A stretch of DNA of 64,000 bases from Noviherbaspirillum pedocola (lineage in GTDB: Bacteria > Pseudomonadota > Gammaproteobacteria > Burkholderiales > Burkholderiaceae_D), in the NCBI RefSeq assembly GCF_016632335.1, contig NZ_JAEPBG010000001.1, positions 62,001 to 126,000 on the forward strand. Reading direction: 5' to 3'. Below are positions 8,782 to 19,293 of this stretch, one piece after another (positions within the stretch are counted from its first letter, which is position 1; every line of letters begins with the position of its first letter). The notes beneath the pieces are model-generated. The model was not told the DNA's origin. It did no database searches and saw nothing but the letters and a program-made list of their open reading frames with translations. A program made the position numbers and the translations under genes.

Positions 8782-10230
8782 TCAGTGTGCTCCGAGAGCC
8801 TTGTTGATCAAGTCCAGGGCGTCTTCGTTGAGCTTACGGGTCTTTACCGCTGGTGCGGCATTGTTGCCCGCGTACTTCGTCACCATCACCTCGTGGGCCT
8901 CCGCAAACTTCTTCAACAAGGTTTTCTTGTTCGGAATCCGCTGTCCGTCTTCCGGCGCAGGAAAGTCAACGCCACGATGGAAGTCATCCAGCAGCTTGCT
9001 GGTATTCCTGTATGTCTTTTCCGAATCGCGTATTTTTTTCTCGATGTTCGACACCTTCGCTTCCGGAACACCGACGTCGCCAACGATAGCCCCTTTTACC
9101 GTGTCAGGGCGCTGGATGAAGGCATCGATCGCGCCGAAGCAATTCCGCATGGTGTCGGCGCGGTGCCCGTCGCCTGCCTTGAAGAACCCGTGACCGCCCT
9201 GTTGCGGAATGATGATCCGGGCATCGCCGCCCGCATCGTTGATCTTCGCAAAGGCCTCTACGCTTTGGCTTACCGGGACCTGCTTGTCATCGGTGGCGTG
9301 AATGAACAGGCAGGACATCTCGCGCGGCAGCTTGTCGAGCCGATAGAACGGGGAAAAACGCTCATTCAAGGATTGATCGATCAGGGGATTGTTCGTCACC
9401 GTCATCCGATCAGCTTCAGCCACCTCGTCCTTGAAGCCCGCATGCCGCCTTTCGAATTCGGTAACGAGTTTCTGCTCGAAACCGAGCAATGATGTCGCCG
9501 ACTGATCATTGAAGTGACTGGCGTCTGCAAACAGGCGTGTCTGCGCGGAATCCAGATTTGCGGCGATGAAAACCGCCTGTTTGAAGAATTGGCGCTCCTC
9601 TTCGCTCAAGCTTTCATCCGTCAGGAAGCTGGCGAGCTGAAATCCTCCCCAGCTATGCGCGACAACACAGACGTCCTTGCCCTGCATGTCGGGACGTTCC
9701 CGCAGGCAACGGACAATCGCCTTGAGATCCCTCACGTAATTCTGCGTATGACTGTTGGACGTCTCGCTCAGTCCAGGCTTGCCGCTGCCGGCAATCTCCG
9801 GCGCCACCAGCGTGCAGCCATGTCCGACGAACCAGTCAGTGACCGGCTGGAAGCCCTGGTCATAGGCAAGGCCTGGTCCTCCATGCAGAAACATCACCAC
9901 CTTATTGCTGTTCTGCGTCATCGGAGAACTGAAAATTTGCATCGAGACATGGTTTTCCAATTCGACGGTTTCCGTATGCACCGGAATTGCCGAAGCCTGC
10001 ATGGCCATGGAAGCGGGAACCGTCGCGGAAGTCGGCGCGGGCTGCGGCTGCTGCATCGGCTGCAGCGGGATTTCCGGAGGCAGGCTGGATCGTGCAGCTT
10101 CCTGCATTTGCGCAAGCTGCGCTGCTTGCAGTGCCAAATCGGTCGCGGGAGTTTCATCCCTGTTGGAGTCGGTTGGCAGCGTGCCATAAGCATGCACCTG
10201 CCTCGGGCTTGCTGGTATTCCATTCATCAT
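8782..10230 (-). CDS. Alpha/beta hydrolase with long polar N-terminal extension
   Basis: This ~482-residue protein has an alpha/beta-hydrolase core: HGGPG oxyanion-hole motif (residues 116-120), nucleophile Ser193 in AHSWGG, acid Asp314/315 in ATDDKQVPV and His347 in GGHGFF. HGGPG is typical of the proline-iminopeptidase/epoxide-hydrolase-like group. The first ~110 residues are Gln-, Pro-, Ser- and Ala-rich with no signal peptide, and a ~110-residue charged helical tail follows the core. Its GC content is visibly lower than that of lysS and hscA beside it. ATG 10230 or 10227 follows AAGGGG; the longer reading to 10320 would run through the isc terminator and was rejected. It stands alone, bounded by terminators on both sides. 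Substrate unknown; a secreted effector is possible but unproven. Confidence 0.75.
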   Translation of the reverse strand: MMNGIPASPRQVHAYGTLPTDSNRDETPATDLALQAAQLAQMQEAARSSLPPEIPLQPMQQPQPAPTSATVPASMAMQASAIPVHTETVELENHVSMQIFSSPMTQNSNKVVMFLHGGPGLAYDQGFQPVTDWFVGHGCTLVAPEIAGSGKPGLSETSNSHTQNYVRDLKAIVRCLRERPDMQGKDVCVVAHSWGGFQLASFLTDESLSEEERQFFKQAVFIAANLDSAQTRLFADASHFNDQSATSLLGFEQKLVTEFERRHAGFKDEVAEADRMTVTNNPLIDQSLNERFSPFYRLDKLPREMSCLFIHATDDKQVPVSQSVEAFAKINDAGGDARIIIPQQGGHGFFKAGDGHRADTMRNCFGAIDAFIQRPDTVKGAIVGDVGVPEAKVSNIEKKIRDSEKTYRNTSKLLDDFHRGVDFPAPEDGQRIPNKKTLLKKFAEAHEVMVTKYAGNNAAPAVKTRKLNEDALDLINKALGAH

Positions 10231-10290
10231 TGGTCCCCTTCGGTGATTGACTCGAGAGCGCTCAGCATGCTCAGCACGTTCTCTCAGGGA

Positions 10291-10331
10291 CTGAAAAACA
10301 AAAATCCCCCTAGAGTTCACTAGGGGGATTT
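10291..10331 (-). terminator. Intrinsic terminator of the isc operon
   Basis: A perfect 12-bp stem (10302-10313 with 10320-10331, 6-base loop, core CCCCCTAG) is followed on the minus strand by ATTTTTGTTTTTC, a canonical U-tract. It lies 33 nt after the iscX stop. Confidence 0.9.
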
Positions 10332-10364
10332 GTGCGATAAACGGAATATCAGTTCATTTAAAGC

Positions 10365-10559
10365 TCATCGCGCCTCGTCGATCCACGCCATCTGTATCGC
10401 TTCGAGGATGCGCTCGCCCGAGCGGTTTGGATCGTCGTCAAAGTCTTCCAGCTCGCACACCCAGCGATGCAGATCGGTGAAGCGCACCGTCATCGGGTCG
10501 ACATCCGGATGCTTTTCATACAGCTCCTCGGCAATGCGCAGGGTATCGGTCCATTTCAT
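10365..10559 (-). CDS. iscX: Fe-S assembly protein IscX
   Basis: This 64-residue acidic protein starts [22 protein letters not shown] and ends with [15 protein letters not shown], the IscX (YfhJ) family from end to end. IscX binds IscS and iron and modulates the rate of cluster assembly. It is the last gene of the isc operon, 14 nt after fdx, and is followed by the operon terminator. The start was set at the family-conserved MKWTD rather than at an upstream in-frame ATG inside fdx. Confidence 0.93.
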   Translation of the reverse strand: MKWTDTLRIAEELYEKHPDVDPMTVRFTDLHRWVCELEDFDDDPNRSGERILEAIQMAWIDEAR

Positions 10560-10573
10560 GATCACGCTCTCAG

Positions 10574-10912
10574 TCAGTGGTTTTCGCGGGCATGGTTGAT
10601 GGTGTATTTCGGTATTTCGACCACCAGGTCTTCGTCGCTGACGATGGCCTGGCAGGACAGGCGCGAAGTCGCTTCCAGGCCCCATGCCATGTCGAGCAAA
10701 TCTTCTTCCTTCTCTTCCGGCTCGGGTAGCGAGTCGTAGCCTTCGCGCACGATCACGTGGCAGGTGGTGCAGGCGCAGGATTTTTCGCAGGCATGCTCGA
10801 TCTCGATATCGTTCTCGAGCAGCGCATCGCAGACCGATTTACCGGCCGGCGCTTCGATCACGACGCCTTCGGGGCACAGCGTGGGATGGGGTAATACGAC
10901 GATTTGGGGCAC
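10574..10912 (-). CDS. fdx: ISC-type [2Fe-2S] ferredoxin
   Basis: The 112-residue protein has the adrenodoxin-type cluster motif [18 protein letters not shown] (C-x5-C-x2-C) and the fourth ligand in RLSCQAIV. It supplies electrons for Fe-S cluster assembly on IscU. It lies between hscA and iscX, 35 nt after hscA. Confidence 0.96.
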   Translation of the reverse strand: MPQIVVLPHPTLCPEGVVIEAPAGKSVCDALLENDIEIEHACEKSCACTTCHVIVREGYDSLPEPEEKEEDLLDMAWGLEATSRLSCQAIVSDEDLVVEIPKYTINHARENH

Positions 10913-10947
10913 GGCGGTTCCTTTCCTTGTATCCGTTCTTGCGAGGC

Positions 10948-12813
10948 TTACGCGATTTCGTCCAGCTTCTTGCCGGCCAGCGCGGCGCGCACGCTGCGGT
11001 CCATGCGGCGCGCGGCGAATTCCTCGGTGCCGTGCGCGAGCGCATCGATCGCTTCCTTGATGGCCTGGTGATCCTGCCCTTGCGCGACCTGGCGCAAGGC
11101 GTTCATCAGCGCATCGACCTCGGCGCGCTCGGCATCTGACAACAGCTGCGCATCGGCATCCAGCGCCGATTGCGTCGCCAGCAGGATGCGCTCGGCTTCG
11201 ACCTGCTCTTCGCGCAGCGCGCGCTGCTTCATGTCCTCATCGGCCGCGCTGAAGGAATCCTGCAGCATGCGCGCGATGTCGTCGTCGCCCAGGCCATACG
11301 AAGGCTTGACCGTGATCGAGGATTCCACACCCGAGGTCAGCTCGCGCGCCGACACCGACAGGAGGCCATCGGCATCGACCTGATAAGTCACGCGGATGCG
11401 CGCCGCGCCGGCGGCCATCGGCGGAATGCCGCGCAGCTCGAAGCGCGCCAGCGAGCGGCAATCCGATACCAGCTCGCGTTCGCCCTGCACTACGTGGACC
11501 GCCATCGCGGTCTGGCCATCCTTGAAGGTGGTGAATTCCTGCGCGCGCGCGCAGGGAATCGTCGAGTTGCGCGGAATGACCTTTTCAGCCAGGCCGCCCA
11601 TGGTCTCGATGCCCAGTGACAGCGGGATCACGTCCAGCAGCAGCCAGTCGTCGCCCGGCGCACGATTGCCCGCGAGCAGATTGGCCTGGATCGCCGCGCC
11701 CAGCGCCACCACCTTGTCCGGATCGATATTGGCCAGCGGCATGGTCTTGAAGAATTCGCCGACCGCCTTTCTCACATGCGGCATGCGCGTCGCGCCGCCG
11801 ACCAGTACCACGCCATCGACATCCTCGGGCGCGAGACCGGCGTCGCGCAAGGCCTTGCGGCACGGGGTGATCGTCTTGGCTACCAGGTTTTGGGTAATCT
11901 GCGAGAAGGTCGCTGCGGAGAGCGTGAGATGCACTTCCTCGCCCGAGCCGAGCACCGCGTCGATATGGGTTTCCGAATTGGTCGACAGCAGTTCCTTTGC
12001 TTCGCGCGCCTTGACCATCAGGACACGGGTATCCGAGTCCGACAGCGGCGACAGCCGCGACTGCTCGATGATCCAGCAGAACACGCGGTGGTCGAAGTCG
12101 TCGCCGCCGAGCGCGGAATCGCCGCCGGTGGCCAGCACTTCGAACACGCCGCGGGTCAGCTTCAGGACAGAGATGTCGAAGGTGCCGCCGCCGAGATCGA
12201 AGACCGCGTAGATGCCTTCCGAGCCATGGTCCAGGCCATAGGCGATGGCTGCCGCGGTCGGCTCGTTCAAGAGGCGCAGCACATTCAGGCCGGCAAGCTT
12301 GGCCGCATCCTTGGTTGCCTGGCGCTGCGCATCGTCGAAATAGGCCGGCACCGTGATTACTGCGCCGACCAGATCATCGCCAAGCACATCCTCGGCGCGC
12401 TGGCGCAGCGTGGCCAGAATCTCGGCCGACACCTCCACCGGCGACTTCACGCCGGCGACGGTTTTCAGTTGCACCATGCCGGGCGCATCGACGAAGTCAT
12501 AGGGCAGGTTCTCGACATAGGCGATGTCCTTCAGCCCGCGGCCCATGAAGCGCTTGACCGACACAATGGTGTTCTTCGGATCGGTGGTCTGTTCGGCGCG
12601 CGCCTTGTAACCGATATGCGCGTAGCCATTCGGCAGGTAACGCACGATGGATGGCAATAGCGGCCGGCCTTCCTCGTCGTCCAGCACTTCGGGAATGCTG
12701 TTGCGCACGGTCGCGACCAGCGAGTTGGTGGTGCCGAGGTCGATGCCCACCGCCAGCCGATGCTGGTGCGGCGCGGTCGACATGCCGGGTTCTGCAATTT
12801 GGAGCAATGCCAT
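10948..12813 (-). CDS. hscA: Fe-S assembly Hsp70 chaperone HscA
   Basis: The 621-residue Hsp70 begins [10 protein letters not shown], the HscA-specific N-terminus, followed by the ATPase signature [21 protein letters not shown] and [14 protein letters not shown] are the second phosphate and adenosine motifs. The substrate-binding domain follows from about residue 395. HscA binds the LPPVK motif of IscU, stimulated by HscB, and drives cluster transfer. It lies 19 nt downstream of hscB. Confidence 0.96.
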   Translation of the reverse strand: MALLQIAEPGMSTAPHQHRLAVGIDLGTTNSLVATVRNSIPEVLDDEEGRPLLPSIVRYLPNGYAHIGYKARAEQTTDPKNTIVSVKRFMGRGLKDIAYVENLPYDFVDAPGMVQLKTVAGVKSPVEVSAEILATLRQRAEDVLGDDLVGAVITVPAYFDDAQRQATKDAAKLAGLNVLRLLNEPTAAAIAYGLDHGSEGIYAVFDLGGGTFDISVLKLTRGVFEVLATGGDSALGGDDFDHRVFCWIIEQSRLSPLSDSDTRVLMVKAREAKELLSTNSETHIDAVLGSGEEVHLTLSAATFSQITQNLVAKTITPCRKALRDAGLAPEDVDGVVLVGGATRMPHVRKAVGEFFKTMPLANIDPDKVVALGAAIQANLLAGNRAPGDDWLLLDVIPLSLGIETMGGLAEKVIPRNSTIPCARAQEFTTFKDGQTAMAVHVVQGERELVSDCRSLARFELRGIPPMAAGAARIRVTYQVDADGLLSVSARELTSGVESSITVKPSYGLGDDDIARMLQDSFSAADEDMKQRALREEQVEAERILLATQSALDADAQLLSDAERAEVDALMNALRQVAQGQDHQAIKEAIDALAHGTEEFAARRMDRSVRAALAGKKLDEIA

Positions 12814-12832
12814 GATGATTCTTTCGAGTCTT

Positions 12833-13348
12833 TCAATCGGTCAGGCGTTCGAATGCGGCGCCAACTTCATCGCCGAATTTTTCCAGGAACATCAGCCGGC
12901 GCACGCCCTGCCCGGCCGCTTCAAAGTTGCCAGCGTCGAGCAGCGAGCGGATTTGCTCAATCTGTTCGCGGCGGCCGGCGTCGAGTTCATCCTCGAGCCT
13001 CTCAAGCGCGCTCATGTCCTTCTCGTCCAGCGCCTCTTCCAGGGCTTCGCGCCACTCCATCTGCTGCATCAGGAAAGCCGGCGGCATCGCGGTGTTGGAC
13101 TCGATGCCGAGGTCCACGCCATGCAGCTCGCACAGATAGATCGCGCGCTTCAATGGGTTCTTCAGCGTGCGGTAGGCCTCGTTGGCGCGCGTGGCCCATT
13201 GCATGGCGACGCGCTTTTCGGCATCGGAGGCAGCGGCGAAACGGTCCGGGTGCACCTGGTTCTGCACTTCGCGATACGCCTCGTCCAGCGCCTTGAGGTC
13301 AACGTCGAAGCGCTCGGGCAGGTGGAACAGCTCGAAGTGGTTTTGCAT
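12833..13348 (-). CDS. hscB: Fe-S assembly co-chaperone HscB
   Basis: This 171-residue protein has an N-terminal J-domain with the HPD tripeptide ([17 protein letters not shown], about residue 35) and a C-terminal three-helix HSCB domain that binds IscU. It starts [11 protein letters not shown], as family members do. It is separated from iscA by an 88-bp gap containing two hairpins, a longer gap than elsewhere in this operon. Confidence 0.95.
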   Translation of the reverse strand: MQNHFELFHLPERFDVDLKALDEAYREVQNQVHPDRFAAASDAEKRVAMQWATRANEAYRTLKNPLKRAIYLCELHGVDLGIESNTAMPPAFLMQQMEWREALEEALDEKDMSALERLEDELDAGRREQIEQIRSLLDAGNFEAAGQGVRRLMFLEKFGDEVGAAFERLTD

Positions 13349-13363
13349 GATCGCCTAAAGCAA

Positions 13364-13422
13364 AGGCCTGTCCATACTTCAACAGGCCTGCGGGAATACG
13401 TGGCGGGCCGCATGGGCCCGCC
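13364..13422 (-). repeat. Two hairpins in the iscA-hscB gap
   Basis: In the 88-bp space between iscA and hscB two inverted repeats stand side by side: GGCGGGCC with GGCCCGCC (13402-13409/13415-13422) and AGGCCTGT with ACAGGCCT (13364-13371/13382-13389). Neither is followed by a U-tract on the minus strand. They may stabilise or partly terminate the upstream iscRSUA message, or set processing between the two halves of the operon; this is inference. Confidence 0.6.
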
Positions 13423-13436
13423 GTATCGTCATCGAT

Positions 13437-13760
13437 TCAGATGCGGAAGCTTTCGCCGCAGCCGCACTCATCCTTGACGTTCGGGTTGTAGAACTTGAAG
13501 CCTTCGTTCAGGCCTTCGCGCGCAAAGTCGAGCTCGGTGCCATCGATGTACGGCAGGCTCTTCGGATCGACGAACACCTTCACGCCATGCGACTCGAACA
13601 CCTGGTCTTCGGCGCCCGGCTCATCCACATACTCGAGCTTATAGGCCAGGCCCGAGCAGCCGGTGGTGCGCACGCCGAAGCGCAGGCCGACGCCCTTGCC
13701 GCGCCGGGTGATGTAGCGCGACACATGCCGCGCCGCCTTTTCCGTCAATGTGATTGCCAT
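13437..13760 (-). CDS. iscA: A-type Fe-S carrier IscA
   Basis: The 107-residue protein has the three invariant cysteines of A-type carriers: one in TTGCSGLAY and two in the C-terminal DECGCGESF. It accepts clusters from the IscU/HscBA system and passes them to apoproteins. It lies 54 nt downstream of iscU. Confidence 0.96.
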   Translation of the reverse strand: MAITLTEKAARHVSRYITRRGKGVGLRFGVRTTGCSGLAYKLEYVDEPGAEDQVFESHGVKVFVDPKSLPYIDGTELDFAREGLNEGFKFYNPNVKDECGCGESFRI

Positions 13761-13814
13761 GTCCTTGCACCTCTTTCGTCTTGCTGCGCGGGATCGTCCG
13801 CGCCTGTGCCTGTC

Positions 13815-14198
13815 TTACGCGCTGTGCTTGGCCTTGTAGTCCTGCACGGCAGCCTTGATCGCATCCTCGGCCAGGATCGAGCAGTGGATCTTGACCGGGG
13901 GCAGCGCCAGCTCTTCGGCGATCTGGGTGTTCTTGATCGCCATCGCTTCGTCCAGCGTCTTGCCCTTGACCCACTCGGTCACCAGCGATGACGACGCAAT
14001 CGCCGAGCCGCAACCGTAGGTCTTGAATTTCGCGTCTTCGATCACGCCGTTCTCGCCGACCTTGATCTGCAGTTTCATCACGTCGCCGCAGGCCGGCGCG
14101 CCGACCATGCCGGTGCCTACCGTTTCGTCGCCCTTCTCGAAGGCGCCGACGTTGCGCGGGTTCTCGTAGTGGTCCAGTACCTTGTCCGAATAAGCCAT
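13815..14198 (-). CDS. iscU: Fe-S scaffold protein IscU
   Basis: The 127-residue scaffold begins MAYSDKVLDHYENPRNVG and has the cluster-ligand cysteines in GAPACGDVMKL, KTYGCGSAIA and KIHCSILAEDA, plus the HscA-recognition motif LPPVK. The start was set at the family-conserved MAYS; a longer in-frame reading from 14435 is antisense-like sequence of iscS. It lies 31 nt after iscS. Confidence 0.97.
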   Translation of the reverse strand: MAYSDKVLDHYENPRNVGAFEKGDETVGTGMVGAPACGDVMKLQIKVGENGVIEDAKFKTYGCGSAIASSSLVTEWVKGKTLDEAMAIKNTQIAEELALPPVKIHCSILAEDAIKAAVQDYKAKHSA

Positions 14199-14229
14199 GT
14201 CTATGCTCCTTGTATGCGGTATTGCGTAA

Positions 14230-15483
14230 TCAGTGTGCAGCCCATTGGATCGAATTGATGTCGATCCCTTCCTTGTACATGTCCCACAGCGGCGACAGTT
14301 CGCGCAGCTTGGCCACCTTGTCCTTGATGAGCTGGATGGTGAAGTCCACGTCTTCCTCGGTGGTGAAGCGGCCGAAGGTGAAACGGATTGAGCTGTGCGC
14401 CAGTTCATCGCTGCGACCCAGCGCCCGCAGCACATAAGATGGTTCCAGGCTGGCCGAAGTACAAGCCGAGCCGGACGACACCGCGATGTCCTTGATCGCC
14501 ATGATCAGCGACTCGCCCTCGACATAGTTGAAGCTCACGTTCAGGTTGTGCGGCACGCGATGCTCCATGTCGCCGTTCACATAGACTTCCTCGATCTCGG
14601 TCAGGCCCTTGGCCAGGCGGTCACGCAGCGCCTTGATGCGCCCGAGCTCGCTGTCCATCTCTTCCCTGGCGATGCGGAAGGCTTCGCCCATGCCGACGAT
14701 CTGGTGCACCGGCAGCGTGCCGGAACGCAGGCCGCGCTCGTGTCCGCCGCCATGCATCTGCGCTTCGATGCGCACGCGCGGCTTGCGACGCACGTACAGC
14801 GCGCCTATGCCTTTCGGGCCATAGGTCTTGTGCGCGGTGAAGGTCATCAGGTCGACCTTGGTCTTGGCCAGGTCGATGTGCACCTTGCCGGTGGCCTGCG
14901 CGGCGTCGGAGTGGAAAATGATGCCCTTCTTGCGGCACAGCTCGCCGATTTCATCGATGGGCTGGATCACGCCGATCTCGTTGTTGACCAGCATGACCGA
15001 CACCAGAATCGTGTCCGGGCGGATCGCTTCCTCGAGCTGCTCGATGGTGATCAGGCCATTGTCCTGCGGCTGCAGGTAGGTGGCTTCGAAGCCCTGGCGC
15101 TCGAGTTCGCGCACCGTGTCCAGCACTGCCTTGTGCTCGGTCTTCACGGTGATGATGTGCTTGCCCTTGGTCTTGTAGAAATGCGCGGCGCCCTTCAGCG
15201 CCAGGTTGTTGCCCTCGGTCGCGCCCGAGGTCCAGATGATTTCGCGCGGATCGGCATTGACCAGCGCTGCCACCTGCTCGCGCGCCTGCTCGACCGCCTG
15301 CTCGGCGCTCCAGCCGTACATGTGGCTGCGCGATGCCGGGTTGCCGAACTGCTCGCGCAGGTAGGGAATCATCTTGTCGGCTACGCGCGGATCGATCGGC
15401 GTGGTCGCCGAATAGTCCATGTAGATCGGAAAGTGCGGCGCTTTCAGGGTGTCGATCAGGCTTTTGGTCAGAGGGGCATTCAT
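14230..15483 (-). CDS. iscS: Cysteine desulfurase IscS
   Basis: This 417-residue PLP enzyme carries the PLP-binding lysine in [11 protein letters not shown] and the mobile active-site cysteine in [17 protein letters not shown]. It releases sulfur from cysteine for IscU, tRNA thiolation and other acceptors. The protein starts [14 protein letters not shown], about 12 residues longer than E. coli IscS at the N-terminus, as is usual in Burkholderiales. It lies 20 nt after iscR. Confidence 0.97.
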   Translation of the reverse strand: MNAPLTKSLIDTLKAPHFPIYMDYSATTPIDPRVADKMIPYLREQFGNPASRSHMYGWSAEQAVEQAREQVAALVNADPREIIWTSGATEGNNLALKGAAHFYKTKGKHIITVKTEHKAVLDTVRELERQGFEATYLQPQDNGLITIEQLEEAIRPDTILVSVMLVNNEIGVIQPIDEIGELCRKKGIIFHSDAAQATGKVHIDLAKTKVDLMTFTAHKTYGPKGIGALYVRRKPRVRIEAQMHGGGHERGLRSGTLPVHQIVGMGEAFRIAREEMDSELGRIKALRDRLAKGLTEIEEVYVNGDMEHRVPHNLNVSFNYVEGESLIMAIKDIAVSSGSACTSASLEPSYVLRALGRSDELAHSSIRFTFGRFTTEEDVDFTIQLIKDKVAKLRELSPLWDMYKEGIDINSIQWAAH

Positions 15484-15503
15484 CTCAATTTCACTCCATA
15501 GTT

Positions 15504-15974
15504 TCAGGCGGCAGCGTGGCGGTGCACGACGACGACATTCTGTTCATTCATGCGCTGACGCTGCTGGTCGACCAGGTCCTTCAAGGTGACCGAGTCCAGG
15601 TAATCGACCATCTTGGCGTTCAGCGTGGCCCACAAATCGTGCGTCATGCAGCGCGCGCCGGTCTCGTGGGTCTGGCCATGGCAGTTTTCCTTGCCGCCGC
15701 ACTGCGTCGCATCCAGCGGCTCGTCGACGGCGATGATGATGTCGGCCACGGTCACTTCTTCCGGACGGCGCGCCAGGTGGTAGCCGCCGCCGGGTCCGCG
15801 CACCGATTCGACGATCTCGTGGCGACGCAGCTTGCCAAACAGTTGTTCCAGGTAAGACAGCGAAATCTCCTGGCGCTGGCTGATGCCGGCCAGAGTCACC
15901 GGCCCCTTGTCCTGGCGCAGCGCGAGGTCAATCATCGCGGTCACGGCAAAACGGCCCTTGGTGGTCAGACGCAT
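15504..15974 (-). CDS. iscR: Fe-S cluster-sensing Rrf2 regulator IscR
   Basis: The 156-residue Rrf2-family regulator starts [14 protein letters not shown], with the winged helix in residues 1-65. Cluster ligands are visible at Cys92 and Cys98, then Cys109 and His112 (CMTHDLW). The segment between the second and third Cys is five residues longer than in E. coli IscR. With its [2Fe-2S] cluster IscR represses the isc operon at type-1 sites, two of which lie just upstream. Confidence 0.96.
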   Translation of the reverse strand: MRLTTKGRFAVTAMIDLALRQDKGPVTLAGISQRQEISLSYLEQLFGKLRRHEIVESVRGPGGGYHLARRPEEVTVADIIIAVDEPLDATQCGGKENCHGQTHETGARCMTHDLWATLNAKMVDYLDSVTLKDLVDQQRQRMNEQNVVVVHRHAAA

Positions 15975-16009
15975 TCATACACTCCAGTTGCAGGACAGCA
16001 GAAAAAAAC

Positions 16010-16063
16010 AATCCCGAAGAATTTGGTCAAGTATATCAAATTCCGACTAAATTTGTCAGGTAT
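16010..16063 (-). promoter_or_regulatory. isc operon promoter with two IscR type-1-like sites
   Basis: On the minus strand a -35 CTGACA (16059-16054), an 18-bp spacer and a -10 TATACT (16035-16030) form a good sigma-70 promoter. The 25-mer at 16039-16063 (ATACCTGAC, AT centre, AGTCGGAAT) fits the type-1 IscR consensus closely and covers the -35. A second, weaker copy at 16010-16034 (ATACTTGACC, AT centre, TTCGGGATT) overlaps the -10 and start region. Binding at either would block RNA polymerase, consistent with autorepression by holo-IscR. The sites were matched by eye to the published E. coli consensus. Confidence 0.8.
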
Positions 16064-16110
16064 TAGTTCGGTCACCGCATCTTTAATCTGCGAAATTGAC
16101 CAGCGACAAG

Positions 16111-16923
16111 TTACTTCGCGGCGGCTTGCCCACCCTGTGAGCGTTGCAGCAAGTGCATCGGCCCGAACACCGCCTGCATGCCCGGGTTGTCGATGAAGGA
16201 AAGGTTGTAAGGGTGCTCGGAAATCGCCTTCGGAAACAAACCGTTGGCCGGCACGCCGTTCAGCAACTCGGCGGCCTTGCCCCATAACACCAGCGTTGCC
16301 AGCTTTGCATTTTTTGACGCCGCATGCGAGGCCAGCGCATCGAGCACTGCCTGTAGCAAGGGTTGCCAAGCGCGCGCTTCCTTCAGCGGCGGCACATGCG
16401 AACGAAACACCAGCGTGGCGTTCAGCAGCAGAAAGCCATGCCGCAGCAGGTTGTCCTGCAATTCCTCACGCGTGCCGATGAGATCTGACGCCGGCGCCTG
16501 CGCTTCGGCCGCGATGTGCTGCAGCGCATCGCCGCTGGTATGGCCCTTCTTCAAACGGCCGTCCGCCACCAGCAGCATCTTCATGAAGTTGCGCAGTGAA
16601 GTCGCGCGGTTGACCGCTTTCGACAAGCCCTTTTCCGACCACAGTGCATCGACCGCGCCATCCATGAAGCAATAGCCGGTTGCACTCGCCTCGCGCGGAT
16701 AAGGCCCTTCGCCGACCAGCACATAACGCACTCGATCGAGCGGCTGGCTGAAGGCTGCGAACATGCGGCCGCGCTTGGGCAGGTAGTCGTCTGAGGCAAG
16801 CTCAGGCAAATAGGAGGAATTGGCTGCCGCCACTGCTTCCAGGCCGGCGCGCAATACCGGCTGCCAGGAGGCGTCGGCGAGCGCGAGCTGATCGAGGATG
16901 GAAGCCGGGATGTTGGCGGACAT
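16111..16923 (-). CDS. Uracil-DNA glycosylase-like protein with altered active site
   Basis: The 270-residue protein follows the family-1 UNG fold order: a strand LVGEGPYPREASATGYCF (69-86) where UNG has GQDPYHxxxQAxGLAF, then LLLNATLVFR, TLVLWGKAAEL and a C-terminal SEHPYNLSF (235-243) where UNG has HPSPLS. The catalytic Asp of GQDPYH is Gly73 and the His is Pro76, but His237 is kept. It may therefore be catalytically altered or inactive. The start MSANIP was chosen at 16923; an in-frame reading to 17016 runs into the uvrB terminator region. It lies between iscR and uvrB on the same strand as both, with its own spacing. Confidence 0.75.
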   Translation of the reverse strand: MSANIPASILDQLALADASWQPVLRAGLEAVAAANSSYLPELASDDYLPKRGRMFAAFSQPLDRVRYVLVGEGPYPREASATGYCFMDGAVDALWSEKGLSKAVNRATSLRNFMKMLLVADGRLKKGHTSGDALQHIAAEAQAPASDLIGTREELQDNLLRHGFLLLNATLVFRSHVPPLKEARAWQPLLQAVLDALASHAASKNAKLATLVLWGKAAELLNGVPANGLFPKAISEHPYNLSFIDNPGMQAVFGPMHLLQRSQGGQAAAK

Positions 16924-17016
16924 GGCGAGTTTGGCAATGAAAGGCTGGGATTGTACGTGTTTCACGAATTTCTCGCCGACGCCGACACGATGCCTGCGCC
17001 AGGCGCGGCCGCGCAC

Positions 17017-17046
17017 AAAAAAGAGGCTCCGGACGAAGCGGAGCCT
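17017..17046 (-). terminator. Intrinsic terminator after uvrB
   Basis: An 8-bp GC-rich stem (AGGCTCCG 17024-17031 with CGGAGCCT 17039-17046) with a 7-base loop is followed on the minus strand by a run of six T (17022-17017). It lies 36 nt beyond the uvrB stop. Confidence 0.9.
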
Positions 17047-17082
17047 TCTTGCGAAACCACGGCAACGGGCCGTGGAAAAGCC

Positions 17083-19176
<2,094 letters not shown>

Positions 19177-19191
19177 GGATAAACGGACCTT

Positions 19192-19200
19192 TGGTAGAAT
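19192..19200 (+). promoter_or_regulatory. Possible extended -10 promoter of the aminotransferase gene
   Basis: TGGTAGAAT at 19192-19200 fits an extended -10 element (TGnTATAAT with one mismatch), about 94 nt before the aminotransferase ATG. No good -35 is visible, as can be the case for extended -10 promoters. Confidence 0.4.
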
Positions 19201-19293
19201 GCCCGGCTGCATCAACGCAAGACGAAACCACTCTCCCGCGCAGTGATCAACCCGACTGCAATGTTTTTGCGGTCAACTTCTCATGCTACTACG

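Noticed and set aside
10231-10320. N-terminal extension of the hydrolase gene to 10320
   Set aside because: It would run through the isc terminator and lacks a ribosome site; AAGGGG precedes ATG 10230/10227.
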